Positions 1 through 8,847 of a stretch of DNA of 20,996 bases are shown piece by piece (position 1 is the stretch's first letter; each line of letters starts with the position of its first letter). The stretch comes from Pseudomonadota bacterium (GTDB lineage Bacteria; Pseudomonadota; Alphaproteobacteria; Elsterales; Elsteraceae): assembly GCA_016195115.1 (NCBI GenBank), contig JACQAI010000407.1, forward strand, positions 1 through 20,996. The letters are read 5' to 3'. Position numbers and translations under genes: made by a program. A model generated the notes under the pieces. That model did no database searches and was not told where the DNA came from. It saw only the letters and a list, made by a program, of their open reading frames with translations.

Positions 1-1
1 C

Positions 2-3000
2 GGCACCTCGACGATCAATGCCGGTGCCAATGCCATTACCCTGACCAGCACTGGCAACGCGCTGACCGGCGCCGTCGCGCTGACCAACAGCGGCGCCAAC
101 GACGCCTCGTTGACCAACAGCCTGGCGACGACCCTGGCCGCCTCGACCATCGGTCAGAACCTGACGGTGTCGTCGACCGGCGGCGCGCTGGCGATCAGCG
201 GCACGGTCGCGGTCGGGAGCAACCTGTCGGCGACCGCCGCCGGCGCCATCACCCAGACCGCGGCGCTGACGGTCGGCGGCACCGCCGCGATCGACGCCGG
301 CGCCAACGCCATCACGCTGACCCACGCCGCCAACGCCTTCACCGGGGCGGTCGGGCTGACCACCACCGGCAACAACGACGCCACCCTGTCCAACAGCATC
401 GCGACCGACCTCGGCACGTCGTCGGTCGGCGGCGGCGGCACTGGCAACCTGGCCGTGACGTCGGTCGGCTCGATCACGAACACCGGCGGCACCCTGACGG
501 TCACCGGCACCTCGTCCTTCACGACCACCGGGGCCAATACCTCGATCACGGTCAACAACACGTCGAACGCGCTGGCCGGCGTCATCACCGTGGCGCCCAA
601 CGGCACCGGCGACGTGACGCTGTACAACACGGTCAACACGCGGCTGAACAACGCGACAATCGGCGGCAACCTCACGGTCACGTCGCTCGGCAACCTCCGG
701 CAGGTCGGCGGGTCAGCGCTCAACGTCACCGGCACCGTGACGGCGAGCTCGACCAACCTGACCTGGACCCAGGCGGGCAACCAGTTCTCGGGCGCGCTGC
801 TGCTCACCACCACGGCCGCCCAGGTCAACCTGGTCAACGCCGCGGCCGGCGGCACCAACCTCGGTCTCTCGAACATCGCCGGCAACCTGACGATCAACTC
901 GTCCAACGCGATCACCAACAGCGGCGCCGTGACCGTGGCGGGCACCACGACGCTCAACACGACGGCGAACAACGCCTCGATCACGATGACCAACGCGGGC
1001 AACGCGTTGACCGGGAACATCACCCTGGCGCCCGACGGCTCCGGCAACGCCACCCTGGTCAACAGCATCGCGACGACGCTCGCCGCGACGACGCTGGGCG
1101 GCGGCAACCTCGATGTCACCTCGGGCGGCGCGCTGACCCAGGTCGGCGATCTGATCGTCACCGGCGCAGGCGCGGCGACCTTCCGCGCCAACGGCGCCGG
1201 CGCCATCACGCTCAACAGCACCGCCTTCAGCAATCAGTTCAGCGGTCAGCTCGCGGTCTTCACCACCGGCTCCAACGCCAGCGTGACCAACACGCTCGCG
1301 ACCCAGCTCGGCACCTCGAATGTGACCGGCAATCTCTCGATCACGTCGACCGGCGCGATCACCGAGGCGGGCGGGCTCACCGTCAGCGGCACGTCGCTGT
1401 TCACGACCAAGGCGGGCAACGCCAACATCACGCTCACCAACGCCGGCAACGCCATGGCGGGCGCGATCACCTTCGCGCCCAACGGCACCGGCAACGTGAC
1501 CCTGGTCAACGGCGCGACCGTACTGGGCGGCAGCACGATCGGCGGTACCCTCCAGGTCACGGCGTCGGGCGCCGTGACGCAGACCGCGGCCCTGACGGTC
1601 TCCGGCACCTCGACCATCGACGCCGGCACCAACGCCATTACGCTGACCACCGCGGCCAACAGCTTCGGCGGCACGATCTTCCTGACCGGTGGCATGACCC
1701 AGCTCAGCAACACCGGCGCGACGGTGCTGGGCACGTCGAACACCGGCGACCTGACGGTGACCTCGACCACCACGCTGGCGTTCAACGGCGCCATCGGCGT
1801 CACCGGCAACCTGTCGGCGATCTCCACCGGCGCGATCAGCCAGACCGCCGCCCTGACGGTGTCGGGCACCTCGAGCTTCAACGCCGGCGGCAACACCATC
1901 ACGCTGACCAACGCGACCAACGCGCTCACCGGCGGCGTGTCGCTGAACGGCACCACCGCCAACCTGAACAACAACATGGCGACGGTGCTGGGCGTCTCGA
2001 CCCTGACCAGCAATCTGACGGTAACCTCAGCCGGCACGCTCGCCTTCAACGGCGCGGTCGGCGTCACCGGGGCGCTATCGGCGGCCGCCGCCGGCAACAT
2101 CAGCCAGACCGCCGCGGTTTCGGTGGGCGGCGCATCGACCTTCAACGCTGGCGGCAACGACGTCACCCTGACGACCACCACCAACGCCTTCACGGGTGCG
2201 GTGGCGTTCACCGCGGTGACCAACGCCAATGTCACCAACAACACCGCGACCACGCTCGCTGCGTCGACCCTGACCGGCGCCCTGACCGTGACCTCCACCG
2301 GCGCCATCACCCAGGCCGGTACCCTTGCGGTGACGGGTGCCTCGAGCTTCAATTCGGGCGCCAGCAACACCACGCTGACGAACGCGGCCAACGCGTTCAC
2401 GGGCGCGGTTTCGTTGACTGGCGCGAACGCCAATCTCACCAACAACACCGCGACGGTTCTCGGCGCCTCGAACCTGACCGGGACCCTCACCCTGACCTCG
2501 AACGGCGCCGTGACGCAGAGCGGCGGGGTGGCGGTCGCAGGCACCGCGACAATCGGTGCTGCCGGCAACAACGTCACATTGTCGAACGCAGCCAACGCCT
2601 TCGCCGGCGCGGTCGTGCTGACCGCCGCCAACGCGACGCTCAGCAACAACATCGCGACCGTGTTGGGCGCCTCGACCCTCACGGGGACCCTGGACGTGAC
2701 CTCGAACGGTGCGCTGACCCAAACGGCCGCGCTGACCGTCGCCGGGACGTCGAGCTACAACGCCGGCGCCAACAACATCACCTTGACGACCGCGACCAAC
2801 GCGCTCAGCGGTGCGGTGTCGTTGACCGGCGCCGTCGTCACCTTGGCCAACAACGTCGCCACGACCCTCGGTCCGGCCAGCGTCACGGGCACCCTCGCCG
2901 TGACGTCGAACGGCGCGCTCACGCAGTCGGGGGCGCTGACGGTGGCGGGCGCCTCGAGCTTCAGCGCCGGCGCGAACAACATCACCCTGACCAACGCGGC

Positions 3001-6000
3001 CAACGCGCTGACCGGGGCGGTGTCGCTGACCGGCGCGAATGCCGCTCTCGGCAACAACATCGCCACCGTGCTCGGCACCTCGGCCGTGACCGGGACGCTG
3101 GGCGTCACCTCGAACGGCGCCTTGACCCAGGCCGGCGCGCTCACGGTCGCCGGCACGTCGAGCTTCAACGCCGGCGCCAACGCGATCACGCTCACGACCA
3201 CGACCAATGCGTTCACCGGCGCGGTGTCGCTGACGGGCGCGAACGCCAGCGTGACGAACAGCCTCGCGACGTCGCTGGGCGGCTCGACCCTGACCGGCAA
3301 TCTGATTGTGAGCTCGGGGGGATCGATCACGGACGGCGGTGCGGCTCTGGTCGTCGGCGGCAACTCGACGTTCGCGACCACCGGCGGCAACAGCTCGGTG
3401 CTGCTCGCCAACGCGGGCAACACCTTCACGGGCACCGTCGCGTTCAATACGACGGGTACCGGCGACGCGACGATCACGAACACGGCGGCATTGTCGCTGT
3501 CGGCCACCACCGTCGGCGGCAACCTCTCGGTCACCGCGAACGGCATCACCCAAATCGGCGCGCTGACCGTCGCCGGGACGTCGACGTTCAACAGCGGCGG
3601 CGCCAACGTGACCCTGAACTCGGCCAACGCGTTCACCGGCGCGGTGCTCCTGACGGCCAACAACGCCAGCGTCACGAACAGCATCGCGACATTGCTCGGC
3701 ACCTCGACCGTGGCCGGCACCTTGAACGTCACCTCGACCGGCGCGCTGACCCAGACCGGCGCCGGCTTGAGCGTCACCGGCGCGGCGACCTTCACGGGCA
3801 GCAATACGATCACGCTGACCAATGGCGGCAACAATTTCGCGAGCACGGTGTCGCTCAACAACAGCGGCGCCAACAACGTCTCATTCGGCAATAGCGGCGC
3901 GCTGCAGCTTGCCGCGTCGAACCTCGGCTCCGGGACCCTGATCGTGACGGCGGGCGGCGCCATCACGCAGAGCGGCGCGATCACCCAGGCGGCCGGAGCC
4001 GGCGCGGCAAGCTTCAACGCCGGCGCCAACGATGTGACCTTGGCCTCGGCGACGAACGGGTTCACCGGCGCGGTGTCGTTCACCGCCGCCAACGCCACCC
4101 TGGCGAGCGGTGGCGCCGTCGACCTCGGCGCTTCGACGCTCAGCGGCAACATGACCGTGACGTCGGTCGGCGCGATCACCGGCAGCGGCGCGCTGACGAT
4201 CAACGGCAGCGGCACGCAGTCGTTCACGACCACCGCCGGCAACGCCTCGATCACCCTCAACAATGCCGCCAACGCCATCGGCACCGGCGCGAGCACGATC
4301 CTGCTGGCGCCCAACGGCAGCGGCAGCGCGACGTTGGTCAACACGCGCGCGACCGTGATCGCCGGCACGACTATTGGCGGCGGTCTGAGCGTGACGTCTG
4401 GCGGGACCCTGACGCAAAGCGGGGTCCTGGCCGTGACCGGCCCGCTCAGCATCGCGACGGGGGCGGGGATCAATGCGACGCTGAACAACAGCATCGCGAC
4501 CAACGTCGGGACGTCGAATATCGGCGGCAACCTCGATCTGACGATCGGCGGCAACCTGACCCAGTCCGGCCAGGTTCAGGTCGCCGGCACGACCACGATC
4601 CATGGCGGCGCCCATTCCGTGACCTTGAGCGACACCACCAACGTCCTCACCGGCGCGATCAGCGCCACGACGACCGGCGCCAACAACGTCACCCTGGCGA
4701 ACAACACCGCGACGGTGATGACCACGACCAGCGTGGGCGGCAACCTGACGGTGAACTCGGCCGGCGCGATCACCGACGCCGGCGCGGTCGTCGTCACCGG
4801 CAATTCGACGTTCACGACCATCGCCGGCGACATTACGTTGTCGAACGCCGGCAATAGCTTCGGCGGCACGCTGTCGTTCAACAGCGCCGGCGGCAACGCG
4901 TCGCTCTCCAGCACGCTGGCGATCACGCTCGCCGCTGCGAGCTTGACCGGCAATCTCACCATCTCAGCCAGTTCGGTGACGCAGAGCGGCGCGCTGGTGA
5001 TCAGCGGAACCTCAAGCTTCACGGCGGCGGCGGGCGGCTCCGTGACGCTGACCAATACCGGCAACGCGTTCAGCGGCGCAGTGTCGATCAGCGCCCCGAA
5101 CGCGAGCGTGACGAGCAGCGCCGGATCCACGCTGACGCTCGGCTCGGTCGCGATCGCCAACAACTTGACCGTCAATGCCATCGGGACGCTGACCCAGACC
5201 GCCGCGGGCTTGACGGTGGGCGGCACCTCCAACCTCACCGCGGGAGCCGGCGGCATTACGCTCACGGCCAACGCGAATGTCTTCACGGGCGCGATCTCGA
5301 CCGCGAGCTCCGGCAACGCCAGCATTACGAACAGCACGGCGACCCTGATCGACACCACCAATGTTACCGGCAACTTCACGTTGACCGAGGTTGGCGCCGG
5401 CGGCTCGATCACTCAGGTTGGTTCCATCACTGTCCTGGGCACCACCTTCATCAGCGGTGCCACGTCCATCTTCCTCAATGGCGGCCTCGGCGGCAGTCCG
5501 CTGAGTATCAGCAATATTGGCGGCTTCCCGGTCAATTTGGCCGGCGACACGCTGAACTTGAGCTCTCTGGACATCTTCGGCGACCTGGTGCTGACGACCA
5601 ACAACTTGACCGGTGCTGGTGCGCTCACGCTTCACGGGGGGGCGATCACCGTCCAGCCACGCAATACGGCCCTCGACATGACCATCGGCGGCGGCGTCAG
5701 CTCCGGCGGGCTCAATCTCGACCTGACCCAGCTCGGCCGGCTCGCCGGCTACGGGAGCCTGACCTTTGGCTCGTCGAGCGCCAGCGGCACGCTGACGGTT
5801 GGCACCGGCCTGCCGACCAGCAAGAACCTGTCGCTCAGCGTCGGATCCGGCCAGATCAACGTCGTCAATTCGATCGCGATGACCGGCGGCAGCACGCTGA
5901 CGTTCAGTGCCGGCAGCGGCCTGGTCAATCTGGCGGCGGCGATCAGCACGGTCGGCGGCGCAATCTCGGTCAACGGGCCGACGCTGCTCACCAGCTCGAT

Positions 6001-6814
6001 CCAGACGTCGGGCGCGTCGGTCACGCTCGGCGGCAACGTCTCGCTGGGCGCCGCCGTGAGCATCGACACCAGCGTCTCGGCGCCGACTGGCAACACGATC
6101 CGGTTCGGCGGCCAGGTCAACGGCGCAGGCCAGAATCTCACCGTCAATTCCGGCAATTCCGGCGGCGTCGCGTTCGACCAGGCGGTCAGCAGTCTCGGCA
6201 CCCTGACGATCCAAAACGCCGGCAACGTGGCGAGCGCGGGCACGGTCACGGCCGCCAACGTGATCCAGCTCGCCGGGACGGGAACCACGGCCTTCAACTC
6301 GCTCAGCGCGAACAACCTGGCGCTGACGACGGTCGCCGTCGTCGGCAATTACTTCGTGCAGTCCTTCACGCTCAACGCCCCCAACATGAACGCGTCGGGC
6401 TCGGTCGGCGGCCTCGGCGGGCTGGCGGGCGCCTATCAGATCAATGTTCCGTCGACCACGAGCAACCAATTCTTCAACGGCTTCGCCCTGCGCTCCCTGC
6501 CGCCCTTGCCGCCGCCGAGCGGCACCGGGTCGCCCGTCTCGGTCTCGAACGCGATCCTCGCCCAGCTCTCCCAGCTGCCCAACATCGGCGGCGGCGACGT
6601 CGGCGCCGGCGGCCTAGAGGTCAGCATCACGGCGCACAACGTCGATTGGGACGAGCCGGTCGCCGACCTGCCGGTCAAGCCGCAAGACTTCTTCCTCGAC
6701 CTCGAGGAGTATTTCAGCGGCCGGCGCGCCTCGAGCACGTCCGAGGGTGCGCGTGAGGCGAGCAGCGGCCCGCTCCCCGGCGCCTGCGACCCGCTGAAGG
6801 ACAACTGCCGCTAG
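2..6814 (+). CDS. Giant repetitive two-partner-secretion exoprotein (TpsA/FHA-like adhesin), 5' partial
   Basis: The frame is open from base 2 without a stop, so the gene begins upstream and 2270 codons are visible. The N-terminal signal peptide and TPS secretion domain are therefore not in view. Up to about base 5440 the protein is made of degenerate repeats rich in Thr, Asn, Gly, Ala and Ser, with recurring blocks such as NAITLT, TGAVSLT and NNIATVLG, as expected for a right-handed beta-helix. A non-repetitive Gly/Ser-rich part follows, then a proline-rich linker (LPPLPPPSG, near 6500), an acidic tail and the terminal residues CDPLKDNCR. These two Cys are the only ones in the visible protein. 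The next gene on the same strand encodes a matching TpsB transporter, which supports secretion to the cell surface. Adhesion is the usual role of the family, but receptor and function are inferred. Long antisense ORFs here are by-products of composition. Confidence 0.88.
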   Translation, partial: GTSTINAGANAITLTSTGNALTGAVALTNSGANDASLTNSLATTLAASTIGQNLTVSSTGGALAISGTVAVGSNLSATAAGAITQTAALTVGGTAAIDAGANAITLTHAANAFTGAVGLTTTGNNDATLSNSIATDLGTSSVGGGGTGNLAVTSVGSITNTGGTLTVTGTSSFTTTGANTSITVNNTSNALAGVITVAPNGTGDVTLYNTVNTRLNNATIGGNLTVTSLGNLRQVGGSALNVTGTVTASSTNLTWTQAGNQFSGALLLTTTAAQVNLVNAAAGGTNLGLSNIAGNLTINSSNAITNSGAVTVAGTTTLNTTANNASITMTNAGNALTGNITLAPDGSGNATLVNSIATTLAATTLGGGNLDVTSGGALTQVGDLIVTGAGAATFRANGAGAITLNSTAFSNQFSGQLAVFTTGSNASVTNTLATQLGTSNVTGNLSITSTGAITEAGGLTVSGTSLFTTKAGNANITLTNAGNAMAGAITFAPNGTGNVTLVNGATVLGGSTIGGTLQVTASGAVTQTAALTVSGTSTIDAGTNAITLTTAANSFGGTIFLTGGMTQLSNTGATVLGTSNTGDLTVTSTTTLAFNGAIGVTGNLSAISTGAISQTAALTVSGTSSFNAGGNTITLTNATNALTGGVSLNGTTANLNNNMATVLGVSTLTSNLTVTSAGTLAFNGAVGVTGALSAAAAGNISQTAAVSVGGASTFNAGGNDVTLTTTTNAFTGAVAFTAVTNANVTNNTATTLAASTLTGALTVTSTGAITQAGTLAVTGASSFNSGASNTTLTNAANAFTGAVSLTGANANLTNNTATVLGASNLTGTLTLTSNGAVTQSGGVAVAGTATIGAAGNNVTLSNAANAFAGAVVLTAANATLSNNIATVLGASTLTGTLDVTSNGALTQTAALTVAGTSSYNAGANNITLTTATNALSGAVSLTGAVVTLANNVATTLGPASVTGTLAVTSNGALTQSGALTVAGASSFSAGANNITLTNAANALTGAVSLTGANAALGNNIATVLGTSAVTGTLGVTSNGALTQAGALTVAGTSSFNAGANAITLTTTTNAFTGAVSLTGANASVTNSLATSLGGSTLTGNLIVSSGGSITDGGAALVVGGNSTFATTGGNSSVLLANAGNTFTGTVAFNTTGTGDATITNTAALSLSATTVGGNLSVTANGITQIGALTVAGTSTFNSGGANVTLNSANAFTGAVLLTANNASVTNSIATLLGTSTVAGTLNVTSTGALTQTGAGLSVTGAATFTGSNTITLTNGGNNFASTVSLNNSGANNVSFGNSGALQLAASNLGSGTLIVTAGGAITQSGAITQAAGAGAASFNAGANDVTLASATNGFTGAVSFTAANATLASGGAVDLGASTLSGNMTVTSVGAITGSGALTINGSGTQSFTTTAGNASITLNNAANAIGTGASTILLAPNGSGSATLVNTRATVIAGTTIGGGLSVTSGGTLTQSGVLAVTGPLSIATGAGINATLNNSIATNVGTSNIGGNLDLTIGGNLTQSGQVQVAGTTTIHGGAHSVTLSDTTNVLTGAISATTTGANNVTLANNTATVMTTTSVGGNLTVNSAGAITDAGAVVVTGNSTFTTIAGDITLSNAGNSFGGTLSFNSAGGNASLSSTLAITLAAASLTGNLTISASSVTQSGALVISGTSSFTAAAGGSVTLTNTGNAFSGAVSISAPNASVTSSAGSTLTLGSVAIANNLTVNAIGTLTQTAAGLTVGGTSNLTAGAGGITLTANANVFTGAISTASSGNASITNSTATLIDTTNVTGNFTLTEVGAGGSITQVGSITVLGTTFISGATSIFLNGGLGGSPLSISNIGGFPVNLAGDTLNLSSLDIFGDLVLTTNNLTGAGALTLHGGAITVQPRNTALDMTIGGGVSSGGLNLDLTQLGRLAGYGSLTFGSSSASGTLTVGTGLPTSKNLSLSVGSGQINVVNSIAMTGGSTLTFSAGSGLVNLAAAISTVGGAISVNGPTLLTSSIQTSGASVTLGGNVSLGAAVSIDTSVSAPTGNTIRFGGQVNGAGQNLTVNSGNSGGVAFDQAVSSLGTLTIQNAGNVASAGTVTAANVIQLAGTGTTAFNSLSANNLALTTVAVVGNYFVQSFTLNAPNMNASGSVGGLGGLAGAYQINVPSTTSNQFFNGFALRSLPPLPPPSGTGSPVSVSNAILAQLSQLPNIGGGDVGAGGLEVSITAHNVDWDEPVADLPVKPQDFFLDLEEYFSGRRASSTSEGAREASSGPLPGACDPLKDNCR
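2276..3295 (+). repeat. Five in-frame 204-bp tandem units (68 residues each)
   Basis: Units start at 2276, 2480, 2684, 2888 and 3092 and each translates to exactly 68 residues. Each opens with G-(T/A)-L-x-(V/L)-T-S-(N/T)-G-A and ends just after (V/T/S)LG. Third-codon positions diverge, so the units are old or under purifying selection on protein sequence. Outside this block the same motif continues at slightly variable spacing, because of short insertions, from base 2 to about 5440. Confidence 0.85.
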
Positions 6815-6821
6815 ATGAAAT

Positions 6822-6878
6822 CGGCCGACCCGCGCCATCCGGTGGTCGGCCGGCGGGGCCCGGTCGGTCCGGACCGGG
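6822..6878 (+). promoter_or_regulatory. Two GC-rich hairpins between the exoprotein and transporter genes
   Basis: The first is a perfect 9-bp inverted repeat, CGGCCGACC (6822-6830) with GGTCGGCCG (6844-6852), and a 13-nt loop. The second is a 7-bp stem, CCCGGTC (6859-6865) with GACCGGG (6872-6878), and a 6-nt loop. Neither is followed by a T run, so they are poor intrinsic terminators. They could attenuate transcription or define a processing site that lowers transporter output relative to exoprotein. This is inference from position and symmetry only. Confidence 0.45.
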
Positions 6879-7027
6879 GTCGAAAGCGGCCGCGGTGATC
6901 CCCTGAGGCGACCTGACGCGTGACGCGGGGCCGGTCCCCCAGCGCGATTGGTTTGCATTCCTGCGGCAATCCGGTATCACGGCGGGGTCGACTGGTCGGA
7001 GCGGCCGGGACCGCAGAACCGCGTGCG

Positions 7028-8794
7028 ATGAGGATTCCCTTGGTTTTGCCGCGTCGACGGGCGGCGCACGTGGCTGCGAAGGCGCGCAAAGTAACGGTGC
7101 TCGCGGGCCTTTTGCTGCTTGGGGCAGGGGGCTCAGCGCTGGCCCTGACCCCCGAGCAGCGCGCCCAGCTTCCCGCCGATGCGACCGGTCGAATCGAGCA
7201 GCGGCTGCGCGAGGTTCCGGTGCCGCCGCCGACCGGGCCGGCCCCCTCGCTCCAGGTCGAGCCGCAGCCGGTCGAGGAGGCGCCGGACAGCGCCGCCAAC
7301 ATCCCCTTGCAGATCGAAGTCCTGAAGCTGACCGGCGTCACGGCCTACAAGCTCGAAGAGCTCGAGCCCTATTGGCGGGATCGGATCGGCAAGCCGGGGA
7401 CCCTCGGCGACCTGTTCGCGATCGCCTCCGCAATAACCGTCCGCTACCGCAACGACGGCTATGTGCTCAGCCGGGCGATCGTGCCGGCGCAGGAGATCGA
7501 GGACGGCAGGGTCGAGCTGCGGATCATCGAGGGCTATGTCGACAAGGTGATCTTCGAGGGCGACGACGATCGCCCGGATCTGCTGCGCGGCTATGGCGAG
7601 AACATCACCGACGTGCGGCCGGTGCGGATCGCCGATCTCGAACGCTATCTGCTGCTGATCGGCGACGGTCCGGGTGTCGGCGTCAGCTCGGTGCTCAAGC
7701 CGTCCCAGGACCAGACCGGGGCGGCGGACCTGATCATCAAGATCGAGCGCGAGCTGCTCCAGCCCTTCACGACCGTCGACAATCGCGGCACGCGCTATGT
7801 CGGCCCGGTCCAGTACACCATGGGCGCCCGCATCAACTCGCTGTTCGGACTTGGCGACGCGACCTTCGTGCGCGGCATCATGACGCCGGAGTTCCACAAC
7901 GAGCTGATTGCATTCGATCTCAACAATCAGCAGACGCTCAATGCCGAGGGCACGACGCTCGGCGTGCTGCTGAACTACGCCGAGGCGCGCCCGGGCTTCT
8001 CGCTGACGACCTCCAAGATCATCAGCAATGCCACCACCGCGGCGCTTGTCCTGGCGCATCCGATCGTGCGCTCGCGCATCGAGAATCTGCGCATCAACCT
8101 GACGTTCGCCGCGAACCAGTACAAGACGACGTCCGAGTTGTCGCAGACCGTCGTCGTGCACGACAACATCCGTTCGGTGCGCCTGGGCGCGATCTACGAG
8201 GCGTACGACAAATGGCGCGGGGCCAATATCTTCGCCCTCCAGTTCAGCCAGGGCCTGAACATTTTCGACGCGACCAAGACGGGCTCGGAGAACATCTCGC
8301 GCGTGCTCGGCCGCAGCGACTATTCAAAGCTGACCCTCGACGTCTCGCGCCTGCAATCGTTGGGCGGCGGCTGGAACCTCCTGGCCGCCGCGACCGCGCA
8401 GCATGCTTTCACGCCGCTGCTGGCGTCCGAGCAGTTCGGCCTGGGCGGCTCGACCTTCCTGCGCGCCTACGATCCCTCGGACATCATCGGCGACAGCGGC
8501 ATCGGCGCCAAGTTCGAGCTGCAGTACGGCGAGCAGCCGAAGACGTGGTATCTGCAGGACTACACGGCCTATGCCTTCTTCGACCTCGGGCGCACGCAGA
8601 ACCTGATAACCCAGCCGGGCGAGAAGTCGTCCGATGCCGGCATCTCGTTCGGCGTCGGCACCCGCTTTACCCTGACGGAATCCGTCTCGGGCTACGTCGA
8701 GGCGAGCCAGCCGTACATGCGCGGCGTGCCCACCCAGGGCACCAACCATAACCACTTCGCCCGCATCTTCTTCGCGTTCATCGCCAAATTCTGA
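7028..8794 (+). CDS. TpsB-family outer-membrane transporter (FhaC/ShlB/HecB type)
   Basis: The product is an outer-membrane pore that would export the preceding exoprotein from the periplasm. I chose the ATG at 7028 (588 residues) because it gives a short basic start, a hydrophobic segment (TVLAGLLLLGAGGSALA) and an Ala-x-Ala-like cleavage site; the frame is open upstream to a GTG at 6920, which would bury the signal. A proline-rich periplasmic stretch (residues 40-90) precedes a POTRA domain at about 92-170 (IPLQIEVLKLTGV to IIEGYVDKVIFEGD), then a C-terminal beta-barrel ending in phenylalanine (IFFAFIAKF). The barrel-plug loop motif, usually (V/I/L)RG(Y/F), appears as LRAY at 478-481: the key Arg479 is kept and the Gly is Ala. 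Length fits the family. No strong Shine-Dalgarno is visible; expression is probably coupled to the exoprotein transcript. Confidence 0.92.
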   Translation: MRIPLVLPRRRAAHVAAKARKVTVLAGLLLLGAGGSALALTPEQRAQLPADATGRIEQRLREVPVPPPTGPAPSLQVEPQPVEEAPDSAANIPLQIEVLKLTGVTAYKLEELEPYWRDRIGKPGTLGDLFAIASAITVRYRNDGYVLSRAIVPAQEIEDGRVELRIIEGYVDKVIFEGDDDRPDLLRGYGENITDVRPVRIADLERYLLLIGDGPGVGVSSVLKPSQDQTGAADLIIKIERELLQPFTTVDNRGTRYVGPVQYTMGARINSLFGLGDATFVRGIMTPEFHNELIAFDLNNQQTLNAEGTTLGVLLNYAEARPGFSLTTSKIISNATTAALVLAHPIVRSRIENLRINLTFAANQYKTTSELSQTVVVHDNIRSVRLGAIYEAYDKWRGANIFALQFSQGLNIFDATKTGSENISRVLGRSDYSKLTLDVSRLQSLGGGWNLLAAATAQHAFTPLLASEQFGLGGSTFLRAYDPSDIIGDSGIGAKFELQYGEQPKTWYLQDYTAYAFFDLGRTQNLITQPGEKSSDAGISFGVGTRFTLTESVSGYVEASQPYMRGVPTQGTNHNHFARIFFAFIAKF

Positions 8795-8847
8795 TCGCGG
8801 CGCTAAGCTCCTCCAAGCCGCCTCGATTCCGTCCGGAGAGCCAGCCA

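Noticed and set aside
110..112. TTG at 110 as the start of the exoprotein
   Set aside because: The same frame and the same repeat pattern continue upstream to base 2, so this is an internal codon of a gene truncated by the window.
154..6469. Very long minus-strand open frames (up to 599 residues) opposite the exoprotein
   Set aside because: They arise because the repeat DNA is GC-rich, in-frame periodic (204 bp) and poor in TTA/CTA/TCA triplets. Their translations are low-complexity Val/Pro/Ala or Arg/Gly strings without domains.
6920..7027. GTG 6920 as the transporter start
   Set aside because: It would put 36 non-conserved residues before a normal signal peptide; ATG 7028 gives an exportable N-terminus.
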